A stretch of DNA of 9,447 bases from Desulfuromonadales bacterium. GTDB taxonomy: Bacteria > Desulfobacterota > Desulfuromonadia > Geobacterales > Pseudopelobacteraceae. Below are positions 1 to 5,533 of this stretch, one piece after another. Both the position numbers and the translations under genes were made by a program. The stretch covers positions 1-9,447 of the forward strand of contig JAATGX010000122.1 in assembly GCA_015688915.1 (NCBI GenBank), in the 5' to 3' direction. Numbering within the stretch: position 1 is the stretch's first letter; each line of letters begins with the position of its first letter. A model generated the notes under the pieces. That model made no database searches. It saw only the letters and a program-made list of their open reading frames with translations, and was not told where the DNA came from.

Positions 1-346
1 CGACCTGCCCGACGGTGGCGCGCTCAAGCTGACCACGGCGCTCTACTATACCCCCAGTGGCCGCTCCATCCAAGCCAGGGGTATCACGCCTGATATCGAG
101 GTAGGTACCGCCAGGCCGGTCGAGAACAATGGGTCAACGGAAGAAAATATCCGGGAAAAGGACCTGGAGAACCGCCTGGTGGCGCCACAGCAGGACAAGG
201 GGAATGTCGTCAAGGCGCCCCTGGGGTCATTCCATGGCGGCAGAGGGGAGCCTGACGTGGCAAAGGACTATCAGCTCAGCCGGGCGCTCGATCTGCTGCG
301 GTCGCTGAGCCTGCTGAGGGAACAGGGATTCCCGGCCGCGCCGTGA
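1..346 (+). CDS. S41 family C-terminal processing peptidase, C-terminal fragment
   Basis: Last 114 residues of a carboxy-terminal processing (tail-specific) serine protease; the gene enters from the left edge, with its first complete codon at position 2 and a TGA stop at 344-346. The segment GGALKLTTALYYTPSGRSIQ followed by ARGITPDIEV is the family signature just after the catalytic Ser/Lys region. The Lys of the usual GKG(S/T)VQ motif would lie a few residues before the window, so catalysis cannot be judged here. The tail is a hydrophilic linker followed by the helix AKDYQLSRALDLLRSLSLL, which resembles the C-terminal end of Geobacter-type CtpA proteins. Such enzymes normally act in the periplasm and cleave protein C-termini. 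It is the only plus-strand gene and converges on the small membrane protein with a 14-nt gap; I see no intrinsic terminator between them. Confidence 0.9.
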   Translation, partial: DLPDGGALKLTTALYYTPSGRSIQARGITPDIEVGTARPVENNGSTEENIREKDLENRLVAPQQDKGNVVKAPLGSFHGGRGEPDVAKDYQLSRALDLLRSLSLLREQGFPAAP

Positions 347-360
347 AAGTGGGTTGATGG

Positions 361-588
361 TCAAAGCCCCCGGTTCCTGAAGATGCGCATCAGCAGAACG
401 CCCAGGATCGAGAGGCAGAGCCCCACAAAGAGAAAAAGATAGCCGATGGTGCGAGCGTCACCCCATCCCCACAGGTTGCGTCCCTTCATGAAGGCGATCA
501 TCACAATCCCGCCAAAACAGCCGATTCCGCCGACAATATAGACTGCAAAGGCGATTATCGCCAGGGTGATGCCTTGTTTGCCTGCCAT
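361..588 (-). CDS. small two-helix membrane protein, unknown function
   Basis: A 75-residue protein that I do not recognise. The ATG at 586-588 is chosen because GGAGGG lies a few bases upstream (complement of 594-600). An in-frame upstream start (624) would add 12 Arg/Cys-rich residues, lacks such a site and is less likely. Two hydrophobic segments are visible, about residues 7-34 (glycine-rich) and 47-68, joined by a short loop with K35, R37 and R46 and ending in an Arg-rich tail (R68, R71, R73). This fits a two-pass inner-membrane protein with both termini probably cytoplasmic. The gene starts 45 nt after the trpC stop with no U-tract terminator between, so it may be the last gene of the trpD-trpC unit. 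A genuine gene is likely given the strong ribosome binding site and membrane pattern, but no function can be assigned. Confidence 0.7.
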   Translation of the reverse strand: MAGKQGITLAIIAFAVYIVGGIGCFGGIVMIAFMKGRNLWGWGDARTIGYLFLFVGLCLSILGVLLMRIFRNRGL

Positions 589-633
589 TCGTACCCTCCG
601 ACACTGGTATGGACACCGGTTCAAGGACCGGTT

Positions 634-1440
634 TCAGGGGTTCAACAGTTCCTGCAGCTTTGCCCCGATATCATTCTCCCGCATCAGTGACTCACCAATC
701 AGGAATGCCTTGGCGCCATCGGCCAGGAGGCGTTCGATATCAGCGCGGGAATCGATGCCGCTTTCGGCCACCAACAGACAATTCGGCGGCATCATGCGGG
801 CCAGGCGGGCCGTGGTGCCCAGGTCGGTGACAAAGGTACGCAGGTTGCGGTTGTTGACACCGATCAGGGTGCAATCGGTTTGCAAAGCGGTCTCCGCCTC
901 GGCCTCGTCGTGGACTTCCAGCAGCACGTCGAGATGCAGTTCACGGGCCAGGGCATGGAATTCGCGCAGTTGATTCAGGTCAAGCATGGCGGCGATCAGC
1001 AGGATGGCGTCTGCCCCGGCTGCACGGGCCTCGTAGATCTGGTACGGGTCGCAGATAAAGTCCTTGCGCAGCAGCGGCAGGGAGACGGTTTCGCGGATCA
1101 GGGCCAGGAAGCGCAGATGCCCCAGGAAAAAATGTTCGTCGGTCAGTACCGACAGGCAGGTGGCGCCGTTGTCTGCGTAGGTCTCGGCGACCTCCAGGGG
1201 ATCGAAATCCGGGCGGATGATCCCCTTGCTGGGGGAACCCTTCTTGACCTCGGCGATGATGGCGGTCCAGTCCGATGCCGCGGCCTCGCGCAGGTGACGT
1301 TCAAAGCCGCGCGGCGTGTCCTCCAGATCGGCGATGCGGCTCTTCAGGTCGCTGATGGGTACGGCTGCCCCGGCAGCGGCAACTTCTTCCCGTTTATGGG
1401 TAATGATCTTTTTGAGGATGTCGGGGGTGTCAGTGGTCAT
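634..1440 (-). CDS. trpC: indole-3-glycerol phosphate synthase
   Basis: TrpC converts 1-(2-carboxyphenylamino)-1-deoxyribulose 5-phosphate to indole-3-glycerol phosphate, the ring-closing step of tryptophan synthesis; it is a cytoplasmic (beta/alpha)8 barrel. Length is 268 residues, normal for a monofunctional enzyme (no TrpF fusion). The catalytic set is complete: E64 and K66 in IIAEVKKGSPSKG, K126 in LLRKDF, E175 in LLEVHDE, N196/N197 in GVNNRNL, and E226-S227 in VAESGI. The ATG at 1438-1440 is chosen because MTTDTPDILKKI matches the usual N-terminus. An in-frame GTG at 1474-1476 would add 12 residues, and neither start has a strong Shine-Dalgarno sequence. The gene lies 78 nt downstream of the DUF2283 gene, which together with a broken DUF4258 gene separates it from trpD. 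Confidence 0.96.
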   Translation of the reverse strand: MTTDTPDILKKIITHKREEVAAAGAAVPISDLKSRIADLEDTPRGFERHLREAAASDWTAIIAEVKKGSPSKGIIRPDFDPLEVAETYADNGATCLSVLTDEHFFLGHLRFLALIRETVSLPLLRKDFICDPYQIYEARAAGADAILLIAAMLDLNQLREFHALARELHLDVLLEVHDEAEAETALQTDCTLIGVNNRNLRTFVTDLGTTARLARMMPPNCLLVAESGIDSRADIERLLADGAKAFLIGESLMRENDIGAKLQELLNP

Positions 1441-1518
1441 GATGGTTGCTTTCGTTTGGTTTTGTTCAACGTTCACTACGAATTCCGTATATTGCGACCA
1501 AAGTAGACATAATCATCC

Positions 1519-1776
1519 TCATTTCCCAACCGCAACCGCAGTATGTCTTTTAGGGATACTGCGTGGTGCCGAAGTCTTTGGCCGTTTGAGCTCATAGTGG
1601 TACAGCGAGTTCAGAGAAATTCTGGACTTGGCGTTCAATATTTCGATTCCGACGATTTCATCGGTTGCCGTTGTGTGAAGCACAACCCCATCAGCCAGTT
1701 CCACACCACCGTCCGGTTTGTGGCTGGAAAGTTGGATATAGGCCACATCCACTTCCTGGTCATAACTTACCTTCAT
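1519..1776 (-). CDS. DUF2283 family small protein
   Basis: An 85-residue protein whose first two thirds fit the DUF2283 pattern: MKVSYDQEVDVAYIQLS at the start, then ELADGVVLHTT and EIVGIEILNAKSRI. These are short beta-strand-rich proteins of unknown biochemical role, often encoded next to a DUF4258 gene in an arrangement like a toxin-antitoxin pair; that pairing is recalled family knowledge and the antitoxin role is inference. The last 30 or so residues (from about SLNSLYHYELKRP) are a basic extension beyond the core domain. The ATG at 1774-1776 has a strong GGGAGGAG ribosome binding site and overlaps the stop of the upstream DUF4258 gene (ATGA), so translation was probably coupled. Codon use is AT-richer than in trpD and trpC, which suggests an acquired islet. 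Confidence 0.85.
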   Translation of the reverse strand: MKVSYDQEVDVAYIQLSSHKPDGGVELADGVVLHTTATDEIVGIEILNAKSRISLNSLYHYELKRPKTSAPRSIPKRHTAVAVGK

Positions 1777-2017
1777 GGCTCCTCCCGTTTCTTTTTCAAT
1801 GGATACGCCGTAATCACCAGTGTCTCCCCATTTTTAGAACAATATACCACCTTAAGAGGATAACCGGAGTATTTGCCGGTAAACCCTCTGACAGTAGTGG
1901 TGTTGTCTCCGTCTATCACGGTCCAGTCCGGATTGTTTATGGCCGTTTGATATCCTCCTGATGAATTCCATACAGTCTCATCCTCCCTCTGGCATGGCGG
2001 GAAAGGCGTATGTTCAT
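1773..2017 (-). pseudogene. frameshifted DUF4258 family gene
   Basis: The reading from ATG 2015-2017 (GGGAG ribosome binding site at about 2022-2030) gives MNIRLSRHARGRMRLYGIHQ, then EDIKRP and a TAA stop at 1937-1939 after 26 codons. Moving to the -1 frame immediately after the CGG codon that ends at 1943 continues with AINNPDWTVIDGDN, then VRGFTGKYSGYPLKVVY and LVITAYPLKKKREEP. It stops at 1773-1775, overlapping the DUF2283 start. The joined product is 81 residues and matches the DUF4258 layout: a SRHARxRMxxYGI opening, an NPDW motif, and a later VVYC/LVITAYP strand pair. Total length is one base short of a whole number of codons, as expected for a single-base loss. I see no slippery heptamer, so mutation or an assembly error is more likely than programmed frameshifting. 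The gene starts 25 nt after the trpD stop. Confidence 0.85.
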
Positions 2018-2042
2018 GGGCTGTCTCCCGATTGATCGACCA

Positions 2043-3098
2043 TCATACCTGATTGGTCAGCTCCGCCAGCTTTTTCAACTGTTGCAGCGCCCGGCCCGAG
2101 TCGATGGCCTCGGCGGCCAGGGTGATGCCGTCGGCTGGCGTGGCGGCTTTGCCGGCCGCCACCAGTGCGTATGCCGCATTCAGAAGGACGATGTCGCGCC
2201 GTGGTCCCCGTTCCCCGTCCAAGACCGAACGGACGATCAGTGCGTTGGCCGCGGCATCGCCACCCTTGAGGGCCTCCATCGGGCAGCGGGCCAGACCAAG
2301 GTGCTCCGGCGCAACGGTCGTCAGCGCGACACCCGACGGGGTGACCTCGGCCACCAGGGTTTCTCCGGTCAGGGTCATTTCGTCCATGCCGTCCGAGCCA
2401 TGCACCACGAAGCCGTGGCGGCACTCCAGATTATGCAGCACGCCGGCCAATTTTTCCACCAAATCGGCCCGGTAGACCCCCATGACCTGGCAATCGGCCC
2501 CGGCCGGATTGGTAAGGGGTCCCAGGATATTGAAGATGGTACGGATGCCGATCTCACGGCGCGGACCGATGGCGTGCTTCATGGCGCCGTGCAGGGCCGG
2601 CGCGAAGAGAAATCCGACGCCGATCTCGGTGATGCACCGTTCCACGGTCTCAGGGGTGACATCCAGGTTTACGCCCAGTTTCTCCAGCACATCGGCGCTG
2701 CCGCAGAGGGATGACACCGAACGGTTGCCGTGCTTTGCCACCTTGACCCCGCAGGCCGAGACCACGAAGGTGACGGTGGTGGAGACATTGAAGGTATTGG
2801 TGCCGTCGCCGCCGGTGCCGACCACGTCCAGGATGGTTTCCCGGTCGATATTGATGTCGTCGCGGTCGATGTCCAGCACGTTCCGGCCGACCCGGATCGG
2901 CGTGGCCCGCTCACGCATGACCCGCGCCGCGCCGGTGATCTCTTCGACGGTTTCGCCCTTCATGCGCAGAGCGGTGATGAACGAGCCGATTTGGGCCTGA
3001 GTGCATTCCCCCGACATGATCTGGTTCATTACCTCGATCATTTCCGCTTCGCTCAGATTCTCCCTTTCAACGACCTTGGCAATGGCCTTTCTGATCAT
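2043..3098 (-). CDS. trpD: anthranilate phosphoribosyltransferase
   Basis: TrpD transfers the phosphoribosyl group from PRPP to anthranilate, giving N-(5'-phosphoribosyl)anthranilate; it is cytoplasmic and usually a Mg-dependent homodimer. Length is 351 residues. The N-terminal helical domain covers about 1-65 and the PRPP-binding core follows. Visible motifs are GTGGD at 94-98, NVST at 104-107, KHGNRSVSS at 122-130, the anthranilate-site region KHAIGPRREIG with R180, FNILGPLTNP, and the metal-binding D239-E240 in DGMDE. A DIDRDDINID insert (about 76-85) precedes the PRPP loop; I have seen similar text in Geobacter-type TrpD. The ATG at 3096-3098 has GGGAG upstream; an extended reading to 3158 would run through the terminator and is rejected. 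It is the first gene of its unit. It is followed by the DUF4258/DUF2283 islet and then trpC, without trpF. Confidence 0.96.
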   Translation of the reverse strand: MIRKAIAKVVERENLSEAEMIEVMNQIMSGECTQAQIGSFITALRMKGETVEEITGAARVMRERATPIRVGRNVLDIDRDDINIDRETILDVVGTGGDGTNTFNVSTTVTFVVSACGVKVAKHGNRSVSSLCGSADVLEKLGVNLDVTPETVERCITEIGVGFLFAPALHGAMKHAIGPRREIGIRTIFNILGPLTNPAGADCQVMGVYRADLVEKLAGVLHNLECRHGFVVHGSDGMDEMTLTGETLVAEVTPSGVALTTVAPEHLGLARCPMEALKGGDAAANALIVRSVLDGERGPRRDIVLLNAAYALVAAGKAATPADGITLAAEAIDSGRALQQLKKLAELTNQV

Positions 3099-3125
3099 GG
3101 TACGGCTCCCGGCTGACGAGTGTGA

Positions 3126-3154
3126 ATGATAACAATAAAAACGGGGATGTGTAA
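3126..3154 (-). promoter_or_regulatory. possible sigma-70 promoter for trpD
   Basis: On the minus strand, TTACAC (3149-3154) and TATCAT (3126-3131) are separated by exactly 17 nt, with a predicted start near 3119, about 20 nt upstream of the trpD ATG. The -35 element lies in the loop and stem of the terminator hairpin that closes the upstream response regulator gene. Both boxes are imperfect, so this is a candidate based on spacing and position only. It is attractive because trpD follows a terminator and needs its own start. No leader peptide with Trp codons fits in the short leader. Confidence 0.35.
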
Positions 3155-3163
3155 GCATCCCCG
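3137..3163 (-). terminator. intrinsic terminator of the response regulator gene
   Basis: On the minus strand a perfect 8-bp stem CGGGGATG/CATCCCCG (arms 3156-3163 and 3142-3149) with a 6-nt loop is followed directly by five T residues (3137-3141) and then ATTG. It starts 34 nt after the response regulator stop. Flanking AACAA/TTGTT segments (3131-3135 and 3167-3171) could lengthen the structure. This is a textbook rho-independent terminator for minus-strand transcription. Confidence 0.9.
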
Positions 3164-3197
3164 CTGTTGTTCATACATAACGGCGGTAGTGGTGACG

Positions 3198-4193
3198 CTA
3201 TACCCCTTCCTTGATCTTGCGTATGGCATCCTTGATAAGCGCCTCCGCCAGATCCGGGACCACCTCCCAGACGATCCGCTCGATGACGTCCCGGGAAACC
3301 ACAGACAGGGCGGCCCTGAGCTGTTCCTCGGTCAGAACCGGGGGGGTGGATTCGACCGTTGGGGAAAAGGGCGCAGCCGGCGCTTCGACAAAGCCGGACG
3401 CGATACCGGCTGCATCAAACGGCGCAACGGTTCCGGTGAAGGCCGGGGCTGCGGACACTTCAAAGGATGGGGCGGGTTCAATGAATGTATCGGCGACCGG
3501 TGCTATCGGAGCATCTTTCGCCGCAACCGGCGCCGGCTCATCGCTAAAGGATATCTCCCCGAAGGCATCCCCAAAGCCCGGCGGTTCGAGGGCGTTTATG
3601 GTGGGTGCGGGAGGTTCGGCGATCGCCTCTTCCTCCACCGCGAATGTTTGTCGCCCTACCGGGGTCCAGTCAGACCCGGTGACGGCCGGGGAGGGCTCCG
3701 TCGCGGGGGTAAAGGCACCCCAGATATCGTCCGCGCTGACTCCCGGGACAGTGCCTGGTGCAGCGGTTGCCGATGGCACGGCCGACCGGGGTTCCGGTTG
3801 CGGGGCGGCGCCGGCACGGGATATACCCAGTGCGTACAGTTCCTTGACCTTGGTTATGATCTGTTGGGATTCAAACGGCTTGGCCAGGAAGTCATCGGCG
3901 CCGCACGTCCGGGCTCTGGGTTCGTCAAACGGCTCAAAAGAGCCGGTCAGGAGCAGGATCGGTTTCTGGGCCAGGTCAGGGGTTGACCGAATGGTTTCGC
4001 AGACTTCATAGCCGGACATGCCCGGCATGAGGGCATCGATGAGCAAGACATCGGGAGAAACATCATGCGCCCTGTCAATGGCGGCCCTGCCGTTATCCAC
4101 CACGGGGAGACTGTACTCTCCGCCCCCGAAAATAATGCCGATCACCTTCTGAATGGTGATGCTGTCGTCGGCAAGGAGAATCTTGATGCTCAT
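3198..4193 (-). CDS. response regulator: receiver domain, disordered linker, C-terminal helical tail
   Basis: A 331-residue protein with an N-terminal CheY-like receiver (about 1-120). It has acidic residues D9-D10, phosphoacceptor D53 in LLIDALMPGMSG, T83 and the conserved K105 in FLAKPFE, so it should be phosphorylated by a sensor kinase not present here. Residues of about 125-285 form a low-complexity Pro/Ala/acidic linker that is probably disordered. The last 45 or so residues (LTEEQLRAALSVVSRDVIER, then IVWEVVPDLAEALIKDAIRK) are predicted amphipathic helix. There is no DNA-binding or enzymatic output domain. The tail resembles a C-terminal segment I recall from myxobacterial and Geobacter regulators linked to motility or polarity, so a protein-interaction output is inferred. 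The ATG at 4191-4193 has the strong site AAGGGAGG. The gene has its own promoter and terminator, so it appears monocistronic. Confidence 0.88.
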   Translation of the reverse strand: MSIKILLADDSITIQKVIGIIFGGGEYSLPVVDNGRAAIDRAHDVSPDVLLIDALMPGMSGYEVCETIRSTPDLAQKPILLLTGSFEPFDEPRARTCGADDFLAKPFESQQIITKVKELYALGISRAGAAPQPEPRSAVPSATAAPGTVPGVSADDIWGAFTPATEPSPAVTGSDWTPVGRQTFAVEEEAIAEPPAPTINALEPPGFGDAFGEISFSDEPAPVAAKDAPIAPVADTFIEPAPSFEVSAAPAFTGTVAPFDAAGIASGFVEAPAAPFSPTVESTPPVLTEEQLRAALSVVSRDVIERIVWEVVPDLAEALIKDAIRKIKEGV

Positions 4194-4242
4194 CGGTGCC
4201 TCCCTTGTGCGGTGGGTACGGAAGAAATGGAAGTACGGAGAA

Positions 4243-4271
4243 AAGCTAGCATATGGCCTCTGGGGTGTCAA
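4243..4271 (-). promoter_or_regulatory. sigma-70-like promoter for the response regulator gene
   Basis: On the minus strand a consensus TTGACA (4266-4271) is followed after 17 nt by TAGCTT (4243-4248). The -10 hexamer is preceded by TGC, an extended -10 (TGn) element that can offset its imperfect match. The predicted start lies near 4236, leaving a leader of about 43 nt that ends in the AAGGGAGG ribosome binding site. It sits just beyond the end of the serine hydrolase gene. Confidence 0.65.
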
Positions 4272-4283
4272 GTTTTAAGCCAT

Positions 4284-5459
4284 TCAGGGGCTTTGCGGCG
4301 TTTCGACCTGGGCATGCTTTTTGCCGGAAGACAAAAACACCGCCGCGGCAAGGGTTGAGATGTCGCTGCGCAGGCGGTTGAACAGCCTGATGTCCCGGTA
4401 GTCGAGGCGTGTTGTCAGCAGGATCACGAACAGGTTCCGCTGGGGATCTATCCATACGGACGAACCGCTGTAGCCGGTATGGCCAAACGACATCTCCGAG
4501 AAGAAACTCCCCTTGGGCGCCGAATAGGGGGACAGGATATCCCATCCCAGGCCCCGTACCACATGGCCGTCACTGTAAAAGTAGGGTGCCGTCATCTGGG
4601 TCACGATCCGCTCCGGAAAGATGAACCTGCCGTCGAGCATCCCGTTGTTCAACATCATGAGGGCAAACCGGCCCAGGTCGGCGCCGGTGCTGAACAGCCC
4701 GGCATGTCCCGCCACCCCCCCCAGCAGGCGTGCGTTTTCATCCTGCACAACTCCGAAAACCGCTTCATTTCTCGATCCATACGTCGGCGCAATGATCGGC
4801 ACCCGTTCCCGTGGCGGCAGGAACATGGTGTCGTTCATGCCCAAGGGGCCGTAGAAGTGCTCCTGGCAGAAATGGTCGAGCGTGGTGCCCGAAACCCGCC
4901 GGACCAGTTCGCCCAGCAAGATGAAATTGATATCGGCATAGTGGAAACGATTGCCCGGAACCCTCCCGCCTTTCTGCATCGCAATCTTCCTGATGGCGGT
5001 TTTCAACGGCTCATCCGTGCCAAAGGAGACGTCGTAGAACCCGGAGGTGTGGGTCAGCAGGTTGAGGATGGTGACATCCTCCCGGCCGGTGCCGTCGAAT
5101 TCGGGAAACCAGCGGGTCAGCGGGTCCGTCAGGGTGATGCGCCCCTCATCCAGAAGCTTCATGATCGCGGGCGTTGTGGCGAATACCTTGGTCAGTGAGG
5201 CGATGTCGAACATGGTCCGCTCGCTGAGGGGCGGAGCATCGGCAGCCGGGGTCAGGCGACCCCGGGACGCGGTGTACAGGATGCCGTCACGGTTTCCGAC
5301 CACGATTACACTGCCGGTGATGAGGCCGTGGGCAATGGCGTTTTCCATGAGAAATTCGATGGTGGCGGTACGGGCGTTGTCCATCAGTTCGTCGGCGGCG
5401 CGGAGCGGGGAGGCGTACCACAGGAGACAGATTATGAGAAAGGCAGGGATGCGGCGCAC
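4284..5459 (-). CDS. secreted serine hydrolase, beta-lactamase/PBP (S12) family
   Basis: A 391-residue protein of the class C beta-lactamase/esterase/D-Ala-D-Ala peptidase superfamily. An N-terminal signal peptide (MRRIPAFLIICLLWYASPLR, likely cleaved after A21 in LRA|ADE) directs it to the periplasm or outside. The catalytic SxxK motif is S88-L89-T90-K91 in FDIASLTKVF. The second motif is Y174 in FHYADINFILLG, with Asp where many relatives have Asn. The third motif is H327-T328-G329 in SFGHTGYSG. These imply an acyl-enzyme serine hydrolase acting on cell-wall peptides, a beta-lactam or an ester; the substrate cannot be told, and a resistance role should not be assumed. The start is GTG (5457-5459) with AGAGG upstream, fitting the signal peptide. 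It follows the argJ terminator and I see no convincing promoter of its own. Confidence 0.9.
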   Translation of the reverse strand: MRRIPAFLIICLLWYASPLRAADELMDNARTATIEFLMENAIAHGLITGSVIVVGNRDGILYTASRGRLTPAADAPPLSERTMFDIASLTKVFATTPAIMKLLDEGRITLTDPLTRWFPEFDGTGREDVTILNLLTHTSGFYDVSFGTDEPLKTAIRKIAMQKGGRVPGNRFHYADINFILLGELVRRVSGTTLDHFCQEHFYGPLGMNDTMFLPPRERVPIIAPTYGSRNEAVFGVVQDENARLLGGVAGHAGLFSTGADLGRFALMMLNNGMLDGRFIFPERIVTQMTAPYFYSDGHVVRGLGWDILSPYSAPKGSFFSEMSFGHTGYSGSSVWIDPQRNLFVILLTTRLDYRDIRLFNRLRSDISTLAAAVFLSSGKKHAQVETPQSP

Positions 5460-5490
5460 GGCAGGCCTCTGGTGTTACAACGTGGTCGAA

Positions 5491-5525
5491 ATGTGAAAAG
5501 CCTCCGGTGAGGAGGCTCTTCACAT
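5491..5525 (-). terminator. intrinsic terminator of argJ
   Basis: A hairpin with 15-nt arms (5511-5525 and 5491-5505), one internal mismatch and a 5-nt loop lies 8 nt after the argJ stop. On the minus strand the GC-rich core AGCCTCC/GGAGGCT is followed by TTTTCACATTTC, so a U-rich tract follows the core stem. It should end minus-strand transcription of argJ; the plus strand lacks a T run on its 3' side. Confidence 0.8.
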
Positions 5526-5533
5526 GGTATGGT

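Noticed and set aside
615..632. Short hairpin ACCGGT-loop-ACCGGT just after the trpC stop
   Set aside because: The stem is only 6 bp and there is no T-tract on either side, so it does not qualify as an intrinsic terminator; ACCGGT is self-complementary, so two copies pair by chance.
1441..1476. Upstream GTG start extending TrpC by 12 residues
   Set aside because: The extension (MNVEQNQTKATI) is not typical of TrpC, and the ATG start matches the usual N-terminus; this is not certain because neither start has a strong ribosome binding site.
1930..1950. Programmed -1 ribosomal frameshift in the DUF4258 gene
   Set aside because: No X-XXY-YYZ slippery heptamer is in register before the stop and there is no obvious downstream pseudoknot or internal Shine-Dalgarno stimulator; a lost base is simpler.
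3126..3986. Plus-strand open frame of 286 codons opposite the response regulator
   Set aside because: It is a shadow of the Pro/Ala-rich linker on the other strand, rich in Gly and Arg, begins inside the terminator and has no recognisable domain.
4284..5459. Antibiotic-resistance beta-lactamase
   Set aside because: The motifs show the S12 superfamily only; the Y-A-D second motif and the housekeeping context fit a cell-wall peptidase or esterase at least as well, so no resistance call is made.
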